Source: Gavia stellata (Eukaryota > Chordata > Aves > Gaviiformes > Gaviidae). From it: a stretch of 64,000 nucleotides of DNA. The notes beneath the pieces are model-generated. The model was not told the DNA's origin. It worked only from the letters and a program-made list of their open reading frames with translations, and did no database searches. Location of the stretch: positions 11,198,430 to 11,262,429 of the forward strand of contig NC_082595.1 of NCBI RefSeq assembly GCF_030936135.1, in the 5' to 3' direction. Shown one piece after another: positions 62,363 to 64,000 of the stretch. Every line of letters starts with the position of its first letter. Position 1 is the first letter of the stretch. Both the position numbers and the translations under genes were made by a program.

Positions 62363-64000
62363 GTCCTAAGACTGTAAGGACAAATGGCAAACTATTGAGA
62401 TTCAACAGCAACAGCTGACTTTAAATACAGCAATGCTCCAACAGTTTTCATGTAGAACAGAGGCTCAAACCAACATGATTCAACAGAAAATGGCAGAACA
62501 TGCTTTGTTGTTTCAACTCTAAAGAAAACCCCCAAAAAACATGTGAATATTTGCTTTTATACAGCTCTCCTCCTTTGGGAGGTGAAGGGAAAAAAAAATC
62601 ACTGCCTCCTTATTACTGCAGACCCAAATCCATTTTTCTCAGTATTTTACCAGTTCACTTCCCAGTGAACTGCACCCACCAAGCAAGGTCACATAGATGA
62701 TTGTAAAAACAAGTTTCCTTTGTGCATGAAGTGGAATGAATCATTTGGAAAAATGTGACATCTTCAGTACTATTCCTGCCACTATGCAATATTTCTCTAA
62801 ATTATGCAATCCATCAATATAGCATTCATAAATGTATTTTTGGAAAAAATGACCTTAAGTAAGTTTCTGCATAACAGCAGCAAGTGGGATTTCTCAGTGA
62901 AAGTGAAAATCTGGAGGAACAGGAACACTGGAAGACCATATGCCAGCTACTCTACAGCAGAAGCTTCCAAACCAAAACAAGGGGCATCTGAAAACACAAA
63001 CAATGACAACTCTGGACAGTCAATCATTGAAGTAGCCCTCCTTTTTCTTTCAGCTGCAAAGAAATTTGAATGAAAGCTTTGCAAGAGATGCACAGAATGG
63101 ACAGCAAAGTATCACACAGTCACAGGGACACCTCAGCTGACAGGTCTTATGGCCTCCTTGGAGGTCCTTTGCTACATGATTTCATTCCTCCTGCACCTTT
63201 AAGCCCCTTCATAGCTAGATATTTACAGATACCGCTGCTACCAATCTCAGAAGTTGTCAAAGTGCAATATGGCTCCTAATACATCATTGTATGTTATCTG
63301 GCAACACTTCAGAGTTAAAAAGTCCAAAAAAACCCTGTTTAATAACAAGTTCCAAATACTTTGCTCTCACTCTTTTTGTTAGCTTCCTTCAGCCCTTAAA
63401 ATGTGTTAAATCTGTTAACTAAGCTAATTAGCAATATTCAGATAGTTTCTGAAGGGAGCGATGCTGTCATATGAACTGCTGATCATCCTGAGACATTTTT
63501 CCTACACTCATTATTGCAGCAAATGAGGCATATAATCAGCAACATATCTAATGGGTAGACATGATCTTACATGAGCCAGACTAGAGCATACAACAACCAA
63601 TACAGGAATCTCTCATCTTTTTTTGTTATTGACATCTCACACAGCAGTGGAGCTACACAATAAGTAACTCATGGTTTTTAAATGATTTAGCTGTTGAACA
63701 TAGAAAGGCATCTCAACCACTAATATACAAGCGATTTTGTGTAGAAAAAGGACCTAATTTCACTGTCTTCAAAGTCAAGGGCAAAACTCCTAAAGGTAAC
63801 AGCAGTCCAGGATGATGCCTTGAAGTATCCTGATATCCTTTCAATTCTCAATTCATTCACTATATGATTTACATAAAATGAAACAAATATAAATTCTGAG
63901 AATAATCTTCAATACTGTGATATAGTGTAATTAGCAAACAGCATCATTTTAATTTAATGTCATATGATAATGGTCTACTGTTTCTGCCAAAGCAAGCCAA
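62363..64000. other. Anonymous non-coding DNA
   Basis: No gene or recognisable repeat is visible to the end of the window. Frames at 62804-63073 and 63070-63279 have no recognisable motif and look accidental. Confidence 0.6.

Noticed and set aside
1..64000. CRISPR arrays, bacterial operons, phage or plasmid functions
   Set aside because: No regularly spaced repeats, no dense coding, and the sequence is clearly vertebrate in composition and repeat content.

Overview
This window looks like gene-poor, AT-rich bird nuclear DNA. The main evidence is three CR1 (chicken repeat 1) LINE copies: one young, one middle-aged and one fossil. A long terminal repeat of a kind I recall from many bird genomes, and faint MIR-type SINE fossils, agree with this. 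CpG is depleted across most of the sequence, as expected for vertebrate non-coding DNA. I cannot name the species. No bacterial, phage, plasmid or CRISPR feature is present.

Layout: 1-6.2 kb is mostly anonymous sequence with one exon-like CpG-rich block (5503-5671). A decayed 5'-truncated CR1 lies at 6.24-7.5 kb (+). From 7.5 to 23.5 kb the sequence is anonymous, apart from a tandem pair of SOX-like palindromes (14.3 kb), a GC-rich repeat-like island (15.85-16.36 kb), an NFI-like palindrome (17.5 kb) and a MIR fossil (21.4 kb). A young 5'-truncated CR1 occupies 23.48-25.25 kb (+). It carries one uninterrupted reverse-transcriptase frame and a T/C homopolymer stretch in its 3' UTR. From 25.25 to 43.5 kb the sequence is again anonymous, with a 78-nt hairpin at 26.1 kb and further MIR-like fossils. 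A solo avian ERV LTR of about 1.13 kb lies at 43.49-44.63 kb. It is followed by a 24-base G run (45.26 kb), a purine-rich tract (46.0 kb) and an ancient minus-strand CR1 (46.9-47.2 kb).

The right part holds three segments that look more like exons than their surroundings: 47314-47461, 51855-52059 and 61741-62235. The last has an open frame of 68 codons followed by a short 3' UTR and a well-formed poly(A) site, so it could be the terminal exon of a plus-strand gene whose introns cover some of the window. I do not recognise its product, and the exon proposals are unproven.

There is no operon or multi-gene pathway. The only recognisable protein-coding sequence is retrotransposon reverse transcriptase. 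I did not find convincing evidence for a novel biological system. The observations most worth checking are the candidate terminal exon, the 26.1 kb hairpin, the intact CR1 frame with its homopolymer tail, and the inverted repeat just beyond the poly(A) site.
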